A DNA stretch of 64,000 bases from G016234445 sp964438865. Lineage in GTDB: Bacteria > Chloroflexota > Dehalococcoidia > Tepidiformales > Tepidiformaceae. The notes under the pieces were generated by a model, which saw nothing but the letters and a program-made list of their open reading frames with translations, was not told the origin of the DNA and did not search any database. Both the position numbers and the translations under genes were made by a program. This document shows positions 32,500 through 40,415 of the stretch, piece after piece; the stretch's first letter is position 1; every line of letters starts with the position of its first letter. Where the stretch lies: the NCBI GenBank assembly GCA_964438865.1, contig CAYTMI010000001.1, positions 611,895 through 675,894 of the forward strand. Reading direction: 5' to 3'.

Positions 32500-34998
32500 G
32501 TGAGCACAAGGACGGTCTCGCTCTTGACCGAACCCCTCCAGGTTGGCCAGTTCGCCATCGTTGACAGCGAACCGGTTGACCGCGGCCCCAATGCCGGGGT
32601 TTTCCACGGCAGAGGGCCAGCTGACGACCGAGCAGAGCTCTTCCTCGTGGCCGAAGGCACCACGCCTGCGGGCGAGTCCTTCGCGGGCCACGTTGTCTCC
32701 ACCATTGGCCAGACCTTCAGCACGATGGACATGAGCCTGACCGGGTCGCTCCGCCGGCTCTTCGCCGAGGCCGAACGCAACCTCCGCGACTGGAACCGCA
32801 AGAGCATCGCCCAGCATCGCGTCAGCCTCGGCCTCAGCTGTTTCGGGCGCCGGGGCGAACAGGCCGTCATTGCCCAGGCGGGGCCATCGGTCGCCTTCCA
32901 CCTCCACAACGGCGTGGCCACGGCCTATTACTCCGACGAAGAGCACGGGCGACCGATCGGCCTCGGTGGGGCGGTGGAACCACAGATGACGAAGATCGAC
33001 TTCGACCTCGGCGACCGCGTCCTCCTGATCACGACGCCCGGCCTGGCCGAACTGGACGACGAGGTGATCGGCGGGGTCCTGGCGCTGCCGGCGGGACAAG
33101 TGCTCCCCGACCTCTATCACCGCCTCCAGCATCTCCGCCACCTGACCACCGTGCTCGTGATGCACGACCCCGCGGCCCTCCAGGCGGCCCCCCCGGAACT
33201 GCCGCCGGGCGAAGATGAGTTCGTCATCGGCTCGGAAACGACCGCGGAAGCGGGAACCGGCGTGCCCGTCACGACCGCGCACAGTCCCTTCCAGCCGGCG
33301 CTGTTCATCGGATCGGCACAACACGAAACGGCCGTCGAGGCGGCGCGAAGGCAGCTTGCGGAGGTCACCCCCCGGCGGCGAGTCGCGACCTCGGTGCCGG
33401 CCATCCTGACGGAGTTCCCGGCGCCGCTGCGGCGCGCTTCCGGCGACGACACCCTCGCGCGCATGGCAGCCGAACGCCGGAACCGGGCACAGGTGGGGGC
33501 CGCATCCATGCCCGCGCAGGCGATGGCGTCGCGGCCTTCGTGGCGGTCGAACCCGGGCGGGGGAGGCGCCAACGGGAGCGGCGATTCGACCGGCGGCTGG
33601 GAAGTTCGCCGCCGACACGGGAGACGGGACAGCTTTTCCCGCGGGCTCGTGAAGGAAGAGCCGCCGCCGCGTCCGCAGGCCACCGCCGCCGCCGCGCCGT
33701 TCGTGGGTGACATGGCAGCCGGTCGTCGCGGCAACACAGGCTGGACTTCGCCCTCGGGCGAGGCGATCGCGGCGGAAGTGGCCGGCTCCATCAACGGCGG
33801 CGCGCCGCTGGTCCGCGTGCGCGATTCGATGGGCGGCCGCTGGCGCGGAGGCGGTTCGCTTTCGCGTGGCAGCCGCACGGCGATTGGCGGGCAACTCCCG
33901 CCTACGTGGCTGGTCATCCTCATCGGCCTCGGGTTGCTGCTCGGTCTGGTGGCCGTGCTCACCGTGCCCCAGATGCTGCAAGAAGAATCGAGCCAGCGGC
34001 ACGCCCGGCTGGTCGACAGTGCCCAGCGCCAACTGGCGGCGGCTCGCGTCCAGCAGGACCCCGCGGCCAAACGCACGGCCCTGACCGAAGCCCAGGCGCT
34101 GCTCCTTGAAGCGAACGAGTCCGAGCGGGCGGGCCCCCAGACGGAGCAACTCCTGTCCGAAGTGGCGGCCGCGATCAAGGAGATGGACGCGGTCCGCAGC
34201 CCGGCGCGGGTGGAGACGGTCGTGAGCCTGGAGCAGTTCGGCCAGAAGCCGGTCGCGGCGTTGCGGCTCGTCATCGGGCCGGACCAGGGCTTCATCCTCG
34301 ATTCGCAGCAGGTCATCGCCGTGAGCTTCGCCGACGCCGAGCGCGCGGCCGTGTTTGCCGAGGACAAGGAAACCGGGCACGGCCGCCCCGTGGCCATCGC
34401 CTGGGCATCGAACCCGGACAACAAGGGCGCCGCGCTGATCATCGCCGACTCGGCACGGAACCTCTGGGCGTGGTCGAAGAACGGCGGCTTGCGGCAGGTG
34501 CCGTTCGCTGCGCCCGCGGACCTGGCCGTGACCGACATCGCCGTCCGCGCCCGGGAACTCTACGTGCTGGATGCGGCGAAGAGCGTCGTCTACCGCTTCA
34601 CCCCCGGCGACGGCGGATTCGCGAACCCGCCCGTGAGAGCGATCGACAACGCCGCCCTCGCCGACGCCCGGCGGCTGATGGTCGACGCCACCGAATACGT
34701 GACCGCAGACGAGGACGGCACCCTGCGCCGCTACTACGGGCAGCTTTCACTGGAGCTTTCGGAAGCGGGCATCGACCGGCCCCTGATTGCCCCCGAGACG
34801 CCGCAGGCCTTTACGAACGGCGACCTCGCCATCCTCGACGCGCCCAACAACCGGGTCGTGGTGTTCCGCCGGGACGGGACGTTCTCCTACCAGTACCAGC
34901 ACAAGGACTTCGCATCGATGTCTGCCTTCGCGATGTACGAAGGCGTGGGCTACGTCTTCAGCGGCGGCCAGCTCCGCAGGGTCACCTGGCAGCAGTAA
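32500..34998 (+). CDS. PP2C-like / single membrane span / beta-propeller-like protein
   Basis: A protein of about 832 residues. The N-terminal third resembles a degenerate PPM/PP2C phosphatase (RAELFLVAEGTTPAGESFAGH, QHRVSLGLSCFGRRGEQAVIAQAG, GDRVLLITTPGLAELDD). A long disordered, Arg/Gly-rich linker follows, then one membrane helix (WLVILIGLGLLLGLVAVLTV), then helices and a beta-rich, propeller-like outer domain. Key PP2C Asp motifs are not evident, so phosphatase activity is doubtful. The start is uncertain: GTG 32500, or TTG 32524 which has AAGGA upstream. Its stop codon lies inside the first palindromic repeat that follows. Confidence 0.7.
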   Translation: MSTRTVSLLTEPLQVGQFAIVDSEPVDRGPNAGVFHGRGPADDRAELFLVAEGTTPAGESFAGHVVSTIGQTFSTMDMSLTGSLRRLFAEAERNLRDWNRKSIAQHRVSLGLSCFGRRGEQAVIAQAGPSVAFHLHNGVATAYYSDEEHGRPIGLGGAVEPQMTKIDFDLGDRVLLITTPGLAELDDEVIGGVLALPAGQVLPDLYHRLQHLRHLTTVLVMHDPAALQAAPPELPPGEDEFVIGSETTAEAGTGVPVTTAHSPFQPALFIGSAQHETAVEAARRQLAEVTPRRRVATSVPAILTEFPAPLRRASGDDTLARMAAERRNRAQVGAASMPAQAMASRPSWRSNPGGGGANGSGDSTGGWEVRRRHGRRDSFSRGLVKEEPPPRPQATAAAAPFVGDMAAGRRGNTGWTSPSGEAIAAEVAGSINGGAPLVRVRDSMGGRWRGGGSLSRGSRTAIGGQLPPTWLVILIGLGLLLGLVAVLTVPQMLQEESSQRHARLVDSAQRQLAAARVQQDPAAKRTALTEAQALLLEANESERAGPQTEQLLSEVAAAIKEMDAVRSPARVETVVSLEQFGQKPVAALRLVIGPDQGFILDSQQVIAVSFADAERAAVFAEDKETGHGRPVAIAWASNPDNKGAALIIADSARNLWAWSKNGGLRQVPFAAPADLAVTDIAVRARELYVLDAAKSVVYRFTPGDGGFANPPVRAIDNAALADARRLMVDATEYVTADEDGTLRRYYGQLSLELSEAGIDRPLIAPETPQAFTNGDLAILDAPNNRVVVFRRDGTFSYQYQHKDFASMSAFAMYEGVGYVFSGGQLRRVTWQQ

Positions 34999-35074
34999 CC
35001 CGGTAGCCGCGCCCCACCGTGGGCGCATCGTGGCCGACGTAACCCGGTAGCCGCGCCCCACCGTGGGCGCATCG
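34995..35074 (+). repeat. Tandem REP-like repeat, family 3
   Basis: Two identical 36-base copies (34995-35030 and 35039-35074) are 44 bases apart. Each contains GCGCCCCACCGTGGGCGC, able to form a GC hairpin. The stop codon of the preceding gene is the TAA in the first copy. The core recurs at 4008-4026. They sit just left of the RAYT remnant. Confidence 0.85.
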
Positions 35075-35090
35075 CCTGCTACCCCGGCCT

Positions 35091-35657
35091 CGCGTCAGCC
35101 TCGACCCCTCGTCCCCTGAGTCCGCGTCACCTGGCATCCCATCCTCCCGCTCGGCCGCGTATCCTCCCCTCGTGCAGATCCCCAAGCCCATCCGCCTCCC
35201 GCACGGCGCCTACGGTGACGACTCGAACGTCTTCCACCTTGTCTTTCGGGCCATTGCGGATGAGGCTCCGTTTTCGGACCGAACCCTGGGAGACGCCGTC
35301 TGGGCGCTGCGGTGAATGAACTCAGTCGAGACTCTATCAACCTCTACGCCGCCTGCCTGCTGCCGGACCACGTGCATGCGTTGCTGGCGCCTGGTGGCCA
35401 AACCGTCATCCAGTGGGCGAACAGCTTCAAGTCGTATTCGACGAGGGTGGCCTGGGGGCACCGCCAGCGGGCGGCACTCTGCCAGCCGGGATTCTTCGAC
35501 CGGCGGATTCGGGATGACCGTGAGTTCGCGGACGTTATGGGGTACATCGTGGCCAACCCGGTAGAGGCGGGGTTGGCTGCGCGGTTCGAGGATTGGCCAT
35601 GGGTAGGCGTGTGGGTAGGGGAGGCTGACGCGGGGCGGGATCGTCGAGGCTGACGCG
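35091..35657 (+). mobile_element. REP-associated transposase (RAYT) remnant with 15-bp inverted repeats
   Basis: A broken RAYT gene is bounded by CGCGTCAGCCTCGAC at 35091-35105 and its exact reverse complement at 35643-35657. An extra direct copy of GAGGCTGACGCGGGG starts at 35621. REP-like tandem repeats lie just outside. The layout matches a REP/RAYT unit in which the transposase acts on flanking palindromes. Confidence 0.7.
35172..35653 (+). pseudogene. RAYT-type (IS200-like Y1) transposase, frameshifted
   Basis: The N-terminal part starts at GTG 35172 (GDDSNVFHLVFRAIADEAPF) and stops at TGA 35313-35315. The rest continues one base back from 35312 in another frame: INLYAACLLPDHVHALLAP carries the HxH metal motif, and FADVMGYIVANPVEAGLA carries the catalytic Tyr. 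Joined, they make a short Y1 transposase. The break is a -1 shift at CTGCGGTGA, so the gene is probably dead. Programmed shifting or GTGA-coupled split genes cannot be ruled out. Confidence 0.78.
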
Positions 35658-35677
35658 GGGGTGGAGCGGCCAGACAT

Positions 35678-35705
35678 GCGGCCACGGTCAGAATCCCTAC
35701 CCGCG
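35678..35705 (+). repeat. REP-like repeat, family 2, copy 1
   Basis: GCGGCCACGGTCAGAATCCC followed by TACCCGCG. The same 28 bases with one change occur at 53916-53943. It lies just right of the RAYT remnant. Confidence 0.7.
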
Positions 35706-35720
35706 GCTACCTGCCGCGGA

Positions 35721-36059
35721 TTACCCCGCCCAGCGGCCGGCCCATTCGTCGAGGGCGCGGACGATCGATTCGAGTTCGCTGCCCTTTTCCGTGAGCGCGT
35801 ATTCGACCCGCACGGGCACTTCCGGGTAGACGGTGCGGACGACGACACCTTCGTGTTCGAGTTCGCGCAGGCGCTCGGAGAGGAGGCGGTCGGAGAGGCC
35901 TGGCACCTTTGCCAGGAGTTCGCTGAAGCGCATTGGGCCGCCCAGGAGCAGCCGCACGATCGCCCCGGTCCAGCGCCGCCCGACAAGCTCGACGGCAGCC
36001 TGGAACACCGGGCAGTAGTTCCACTCGGTCTCGGCGCCGTGCTCCGCGGGGGCTGTCAT
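35721..36059 (-). CDS. HxlR family transcriptional regulator
   Basis: A 112-residue winged-HTH regulator of the HxlR type. Seen are the N-terminal CPVFQAAVELVGRRWTGAIV, the recognition region MRFSELLAKVPGLSDRLLSERL, and the wing VVVRTVYPEVPVRVEYALT. One Cys near the N-terminus (Cys16) may be redox- or aldehyde-sensitive, as in some relatives. The gene is divergent from the YceI gene. A perfect inverted repeat just downstream of the YceI promoter is the likely operator. TAGAAT 6 bases before the ATG predicts a leaderless mRNA. Confidence 0.92.
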   Translation of the reverse strand: MTAPAEHGAETEWNYCPVFQAAVELVGRRWTGAIVRLLLGGPMRFSELLAKVPGLSDRLLSERLRELEHEGVVVRTVYPEVPVRVEYALTEKGSELESIVRALDEWAGRWAG

Positions 36060-36065
36060 GCTTTT

Positions 36066-36071
36066 ATTCTA
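36066..36071 (-). promoter_or_regulatory. TANNNT -10 element (TAGAAT), leaderless
   Basis: On the minus strand TAGAAT-AAAAGC-ATG gives a 6-base spacing to the HxlR start at 36059. Confidence 0.6.
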
Positions 36072-36098
36072 CACCGCCGCCAACTTTTCGATAGCCAC

Positions 36099-36128
36099 TT
36101 GCACAAAGTAAGCGACCGATGATAGGAT
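36099..36128 (+). promoter_or_regulatory. Promoter of the YceI gene
   Basis: TTGCAC (36099-36104) and TAGGAT (36123-36128) are 18 bases apart. The predicted start point is near 36135, just before the operator-like palindrome. Confidence 0.5.
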
Positions 36129-36138
36129 AGCCACATCA

Positions 36139-36153
36139 GGTAAGAGACTTACC
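36139..36153. promoter_or_regulatory. Operator-like perfect inverted repeat
   Basis: GGTAAG-AGA-CTTACC overlies the predicted transcription start of the YceI gene in the HxlR/YceI divergent region. An HxlR dimer bound here would block the promoter. Confidence 0.6.
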
Positions 36154-36177
36154 AAAAGCAAGCAAGGAGACCCCAAC

Positions 36178-36702
36178 ATGCCCTGGAACGTCGATCCCGC
36201 CCACAGCACCGTCGCCTTCGGTGTCCGCCACATGGTCATGACCACCGTTCGCGGCCAGTTCAAGGAGTACGCAGTCACCGCCGAAGTCGATGAAAACGAC
36301 CTCAGCCTCTCGTCCGCGACGGTGACCATCCAGGCGGCCAGCGTCGACACCGGCGTGGCTGACCGCGACGCCCACCTTCGTTCCGCCGACTTCTTCGACG
36401 CCGAAAATCACCCTGTCATCACCTTCGCCAGCCGGAGGTTCGAACCGAAGGGGGCCGGGGAGTACCGCCTCATCGGCGACCTGACCATTCGCGGCGTAAC
36501 CCGGGAAGTTGCCCTCGACGCCGAGGTGACGGCGCCGCTCAAGGACCCCTGGGGCAACACCAAAGCCGGCCTGAGCGCCGAGGGGAAGATCAACCGCAAG
36601 GACTTTGGGCTGGGCTGGAACGCGGTGCTCGAGGCCGGCGGCCTCGTCGTCGGTGACTCCGTGAAGCTCGCGATCGACCTCGAACTCGCGAAGGCCGCTT
36701 AG
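36178..36702 (+). CDS. YceI family protein
   Basis: A 174-residue YceI lipocalin-like barrel that binds long isoprenoid-type lipids. Segments are WNVDPAHSTVAFGVRHMVMTTVRGQF at the start (split here as WNVDPAHSTVAF and GVRHMVMTTVRG), RDAHLRSADFFDAENHPVITF, and NRKDFGLGWNAVLEAGG. No signal peptide is present, so it is cytoplasmic. A strong AAGGAGA precedes ATG 36178. It is probably repressed by the divergent HxlR protein. YceI genes are often induced by stress. Confidence 0.93.
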   Translation: MPWNVDPAHSTVAFGVRHMVMTTVRGQFKEYAVTAEVDENDLSLSSATVTIQAASVDTGVADRDAHLRSADFFDAENHPVITFASRRFEPKGAGEYRLIGDLTIRGVTREVALDAEVTAPLKDPWGNTKAGLSAEGKINRKDFGLGWNAVLEAGGLVVGDSVKLAIDLELAKAA

Positions 36703-36726
36703 CCGGGGCGCGACACACAGAAGATG

Positions 36727-36763
36727 GTCCCGGGCGCGGCGGTCTAACGCCCGCGCCCGGGAC
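36727..36763. terminator. Bidirectional hairpin terminator
   Basis: GTCCCGGGCGCGG pairs perfectly with CCGCGCCCGGGAC over 13 bp across a short loop. It lies between the convergent YceI and SnoaL-like genes. Confidence 0.75.
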
Positions 36764-36765
36764 GT

Positions 36766-37140
36766 CTACGCCTGCATCGCCCGGATGTACGTCTGGAGGT
36801 CGAAGTAGTCGCGCCAGGCGCGGATCTTCTCGCCTTCGATTTCGAAGACGCCGGTACAGGGGAGGGCGATCTGCTTGCCGCCGGCGAGCGTACGGTCGAC
36901 GCGTTCGGCGAAGACGACGTTCCCGTTCGCAGCGATGTTGAGGACCTCCCACTCGGTCTGCTGCCAGCCGCCAAGGAAGCCGGCGATGGTCTTGCGGACC
37001 GCTTCGGCGCCGACGGCGGGCGGCCCGGGCATGTTGTGATAGATGCCGTCCGGGGTGAAATAGGCCATCAGCTCTTCGATGTCGAGCCGCGGCCAGGCTG
37101 CGCAGAACTCGCGGACGACCTGTTCGGGGGTGCGTGCCAT
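36766..37140 (-). CDS. Limonene-epoxide-hydrolase/SnoaL-like protein
   Basis: A 124-residue alpha+beta-barrel protein of the NTF2-like superfamily. EQVVREFCAAWPRLDIEELMAYF and TPDGIYHNMPGPP give the cone helix and first strand. AERVDRT and IRAWRDYFD could supply the Asp-Arg-Asp set used by limonene-1,2-epoxide hydrolases. Substrate and activity are unproven, and a plain SnoaL-like role is the alternative. ATG 37140 is the only good start. The terminator at 36727-36763 follows. Confidence 0.83.
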   Translation of the reverse strand: MARTPEQVVREFCAAWPRLDIEELMAYFTPDGIYHNMPGPPAVGAEAVRKTIAGFLGGWQQTEWEVLNIAANGNVVFAERVDRTLAGGKQIALPCTGVFEIEGEKIRAWRDYFDLQTYIRAMQA

Positions 37141-37268
37141 GCGTGTCTCCAGGGGGATGTCCTCGCTCGAGGGGATTGTACGCCGCCGGGGGCGAACCGC
37201 CGCGACAATCTTTCCCCGTAGGACGCCGGGATGCGTAGAATCGAAGGGCGGCGCTGCCGTTCCCCTCT

Positions 37269-38525
37269 ATGTACAACACGACCACGCTTCCCAATGGACT
37301 CCGCATTGTCACGGGCGAAATGGCCCACACCCGCTCTGCCACCCTGAGCGTCTACGTCGGTGCGGGCAGCCGCTACGAACCGGACGAAGAGGCGGGGCTT
37401 TCGCACTTCCTCGAACACATGCTGTTCAAGGGCGCTTCACGCCGGCCCACGGCGAAGCACATCGCCGAGGCGATCGAATCGGTTGGCGGCATGCACAACG
37501 CCGCCACCGACCGCGAGGTGACGGTCTACTACGCGAAGGTGCCCCACACGGCGGCGATGGAGACGATCGACATCCTCGCGGACATGGTCCGGGCGCCGAT
37601 CATGGACGCGAAGGAACTGGAAAAAGAGCGCCACGTGATCCTCGAGGAGCTGGCGACGATCGAGGACAGCCCGGCCGAACTCGCGGGTATCCTGATCGAC
37701 GAGACCCTCTGGCCGCACCAGCCGCTGGGGCGAAACGTCGGAGGGACGCCAGAAAGCGTGAAGTCGCTGCCGCTGGAGGCCGTGAACCGGTACCTCCGGG
37801 CGCAGTACGTCCCTTCGAACATGGTCCTGGTCGCGGCCGGGAACGTCCGTCACGGCGATGTCGTGGGGGCCGCGGAGAAGTGGCTGGGCGATATGCCGGC
37901 GGTGGCGCCGGGCGCGTGGTTCCCCGTCCGAGGCCGGGACGGGGCCGAACGCATCGCCGTCCGCGAAAAGACCACCGAACAGGCGCATCTCTGCATCGCT
38001 TACCCGGCCGTGCCGCTCGGGCACCCGGACCGCTTCGCCCTGGATCTGCTGAGCACCATCCTCGGTGAGGGCATGTCCAGCCGGCTGTTCATGGAACTGC
38101 GTGAAGAGCGGGCGCTGGTCTACGACGTCCACAGTTATCCGAGCGAGTTCCGGGATGCCGGTTCGTTCACGATCTACGCCGGCTGCGACCCCGAGAACGC
38201 GCGCGTCACCGCTGAAGTCGCCCTCGAGGAGACAGAGAAGCTGCTGCGGGGGATACCGGACGCGGAACTGGAAAAGGGCAAGCAGATGGCCCGGGGGCGG
38301 ATCCAGTTGCGGATGGAAGACACGCGGGCAGTCGCCGGCTGGCTCGGTTCGCAGGCCCTCTTGCTGGACAAGATCGAGACGGTGGACGAGGTCGTCGCCC
38401 ACATCGACGCGGTGACCCTTGATGACGTCATCCGCATTGGCCGCCAACTGCTGCAGCCCTCGCTGGCGACGCTCGCGGCGGTGGGCCCATTCGAAGACCG
38501 GGACACGTTCGCGGGGCTGTTCTGA
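37269..38525 (+). CDS. M16 family zinc peptidase
   Basis: A 418-residue M16 (pitrilysin/processing-peptidase-like) metallopeptidase. The inverted zinc motif HxxEH is in LSHFLEHMLFKG. Further on are the third ligand region (ELEKERHVILEELATIEDSP) and the C-terminal homologous half (YDVHSYPSEFRDAGSF). It probably degrades peptides in the cytoplasm. ATG 37269 lacks a ribosome-binding site; TAGAAT is 36 bases upstream. The next gene starts one base after its stop. Confidence 0.93.
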   Translation: MYNTTTLPNGLRIVTGEMAHTRSATLSVYVGAGSRYEPDEEAGLSHFLEHMLFKGASRRPTAKHIAEAIESVGGMHNAATDREVTVYYAKVPHTAAMETIDILADMVRAPIMDAKELEKERHVILEELATIEDSPAELAGILIDETLWPHQPLGRNVGGTPESVKSLPLEAVNRYLRAQYVPSNMVLVAAGNVRHGDVVGAAEKWLGDMPAVAPGAWFPVRGRDGAERIAVREKTTEQAHLCIAYPAVPLGHPDRFALDLLSTILGEGMSSRLFMELREERALVYDVHSYPSEFRDAGSFTIYAGCDPENARVTAEVALEETEKLLRGIPDAELEKGKQMARGRIQLRMEDTRAVAGWLGSQALLLDKIETVDEVVAHIDAVTLDDVIRIGRQLLQPSLATLAAVGPFEDRDTFAGLF

Positions 38526-38526
38526 G

Positions 38527-39003
38527 ATGACTTCGCGGGCGTTCTTCGGCAAGCCCCAGGCCGGGGTTGTCGATGGGGGCACCCAGATCACCGTCTACCT
38601 GGTGCCGGTCTACGAAGGCCGCCTGGTGGTGTTCGACGTGAAAGCGAAGCAGGCGCGTGGCCGCTGGCTGCCCTGGGACGTCCTCGATTTCGGCCAGAAC
38701 CCCTACGAAGCGGCGAGTGCACTGGCAGACAGCTGGTGCGACGGGGCGCTCGATGACCTGGCGCTTGTCGACGTTATGTCGTTCGAGAGTCCCGGCGGCG
38801 GCTGGGAACTGGCAATCGTCTTCCGGGCGCAGTTGACCGAACTTCCCGGCGGCGACGACGCCCGCGAGCCCTACCTCTACCCGGAAGGCGCATTCGACGC
38901 CATCGGGAACTTCGACCCCGTGGACCTGGAGCGCTGGGTCCGCCCCCCGGCAGCCGGCGCCACGCAGCGGCGGGAAGCGGAGCAGGGCCCGCTCCTGTTC
39001 TGA
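38527..39003 (+). CDS. Protein of unknown function after the M16 peptidase
   Basis: A 158-residue cytoplasmic protein. It begins MTSRAFFGKPQAGVVDGG and has alternating strands such as YLVPVYEGRLVVFDV and GGWELAIVFRAQLTELPGG, plus a conserved-looking EGAFDAIGNFDPVDLERWV. The layout hints at a Nudix-like or similar alpha/beta fold, but no Nudix box is present. It starts one base after the M16 stop, so it belongs to the same operon and may share a role with the peptidase. Convergent with the RidA gene. Confidence 0.7.
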   Translation: MTSRAFFGKPQAGVVDGGTQITVYLVPVYEGRLVVFDVKAKQARGRWLPWDVLDFGQNPYEAASALADSWCDGALDDLALVDVMSFESPGGGWELAIVFRAQLTELPGGDDAREPYLYPEGAFDAIGNFDPVDLERWVRPPAAGATQRREAEQGPLLF

Positions 39004-39012
39004 CCCGCGGGG

Positions 39013-39474
39013 TTAGCGGCTGACTTCGAAGAGGAACTCGACTTCGACGGGGACGCCGAAGGGGAGTTCAGCGACGCCGATGGCCACGCGCGCATGGCGG
39101 CCGGCTTCCCCGAAGACGTCGAGGAGGAGTTGGGAGGCGCCGTTTATCACTTTCGGGTGTTCGATGAAGCCATCGGCGCTGGCGACGTAGCCTCGAACCT
39201 GGACGACGCGGGCAACGCGGTCCAGCGATCCCAGGTGGCCGCGCACGATGGCGAGGGCGTTGATGGTGCAGACGCGGGCGAGGTCGGCGGCTTCGTCGAG
39301 GGTCACGTTTTCGCCGCACTTGCCCCGGCGGAGAGGGCGACCGTCCTGGAGCGGCACCTGGCCGGAAACGAAGAGCAGGGGGCCGGTCTGGACCGCCGGC
39401 GAATAGAGCCCGGCCGGGGCCGGCGCGGGCGGGAGTTCGATCCCGAGGTCCTTCAGGCGGGCTTCGGCGCTCAT
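39013..39474 (-). CDS. RidA/YjgF/YER057c family protein
   Basis: A 153-residue RidA-superfamily protein. The longer form has YSPAVQTGPLLFVSGQVPLQDG at the start (read as YSPAVQTGPLLF and VSGQVP), NALAIVRGHLGSLDRVARVV, and the closing RHARVAIGVAELPFGVPVE. The Arg that binds carboxylates in active RidA is probably RVAIG. RidA hydrolyses reactive enamines and imines. ATG 39474 overlaps the ParB stop as ATGA, so it is the last gene of the parAB operon. Confidence 0.92.
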   Translation of the reverse strand: MSAEARLKDLGIELPPAPAPAGLYSPAVQTGPLLFVSGQVPLQDGRPLRRGKCGENVTLDEAADLARVCTINALAIVRGHLGSLDRVARVVQVRGYVASADGFIEHPKVINGASQLLLDVFGEAGRHARVAIGVAELPFGVPVEVEFLFEVSR

Positions 39475-40415
39475 TCAGCCTCCTCTCCCAGGAGCTTCGA
39501 CACGACGTTCTCGAACTCCTCGGCGCTGTAGCACTCGATGACGATGCGGGCGCCCTTTTTCTGGGGCTGGACGGCCACGCGGGTGCCGAGCGCCTGCCGG
39601 AGGCGCGATTCGATGTCGGCGATGGTGGCGTCGCGGCGGGCGGTGGCGGCCCCGGCGCTGGACGCGGTCGCGGGGGCGGCGGCGAGGGTGCGGCGGACGT
39701 AGCTCTCGGTCTCGCGCACACTCATTCTCTTCTTGACGACGGCGCGCCAGGCGTTGACGCGGCCCCGGCCTTCGGGCAGGCCGAGCAGCGCCCGGGCGTG
39801 GCCCTCGGTGATCTCGCCCGCCACAAGGCTGCGGCGGATTTCGGATTCGAGGGAGAGGAGGCGGAGCGCGTTCGCGACGGTCGCGCGGCTCTTGCCGACC
39901 CGCCGGGCGACATCCTCCTGGGTGAGGCCGTACTCCTCGGTGAGGCGACGGTAGGCCATCGCTTCTTCAATCGCGTTGAGGTCGGCGCGCTGGATGTTTT
40001 CAATGAGGGCGAGTTCGAGCAGTTCGTGGTCGGCCGCTTCCCGGAAGACCACAGGCACGAGGTCGAGTCCCGCGAGGCGGGCGGCCTGGAGACGGCGCTC
40101 CCCGGCGACGAGGCGGTAGCCGCCGGATTCGTCCTTGCTGACGACGAGCGGCTGGATGATGCCGTGGCTGCGGATGGAGTCGGCCAGTTCCCGCAGCTTT
40201 TCGGGTTCGAAGTGGGTGCGCGGCTGTTCCGGGTTGGGCGAAATCAGGTCGATGTCGAGCATCTCGGGCGCGTACCGGCGAGGCTCGGCGCCCGCTGGCA
40301 ATGGCGCGACGGCCGGAACCGGCGGCGCTGGCGCGGTTTCCGGCGGGGCCGTGCTTGCCGCCACCCCGAAGAGTGCGTCGAGTCCGCGTCCGAGTCCGCG
40401 TTTCGGCTGCGTCAT
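39471..40415 (-). CDS. parB: Chromosome partition protein ParB
   Basis: A 314-residue ParB/Spo0J. After an N-terminal RGLGRGLDALFG segment (ParA-contact type) and a Pro/Ala linker comes the CTPase core with GGYRLVAGERRLQAARLAG. The HTH centres on YGLTQEDVARRVGKSRATVAN, and a C-terminal dimer domain ends the protein. It binds parS, spreads on CTP hydrolysis, and recruits SMC and ParA. ATG 40415 overlaps the ParA stop as ATGA. A parS-like cluster lies 4.9 kb upstream at 45308-45384. The longer upstream frame is not ParB-like. Confidence 0.96.
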   Translation of the reverse strand: MTQPKRGLGRGLDALFGVAASTAPPETAPAPPVPAVAPLPAGAEPRRYAPEMLDIDLISPNPEQPRTHFEPEKLRELADSIRSHGIIQPLVVSKDESGGYRLVAGERRLQAARLAGLDLVPVVFREAADHELLELALIENIQRADLNAIEEAMAYRRLTEEYGLTQEDVARRVGKSRATVANALRLLSLESEIRRSLVAGEITEGHARALLGLPEGRGRVNAWRAVVKKRMSVRETESYVRRTLAAAPATASSAGAATARRDATIADIESRLRQALGTRVAVQPQKKGARIVIECYSAEEFENVVSKLLGEEAE

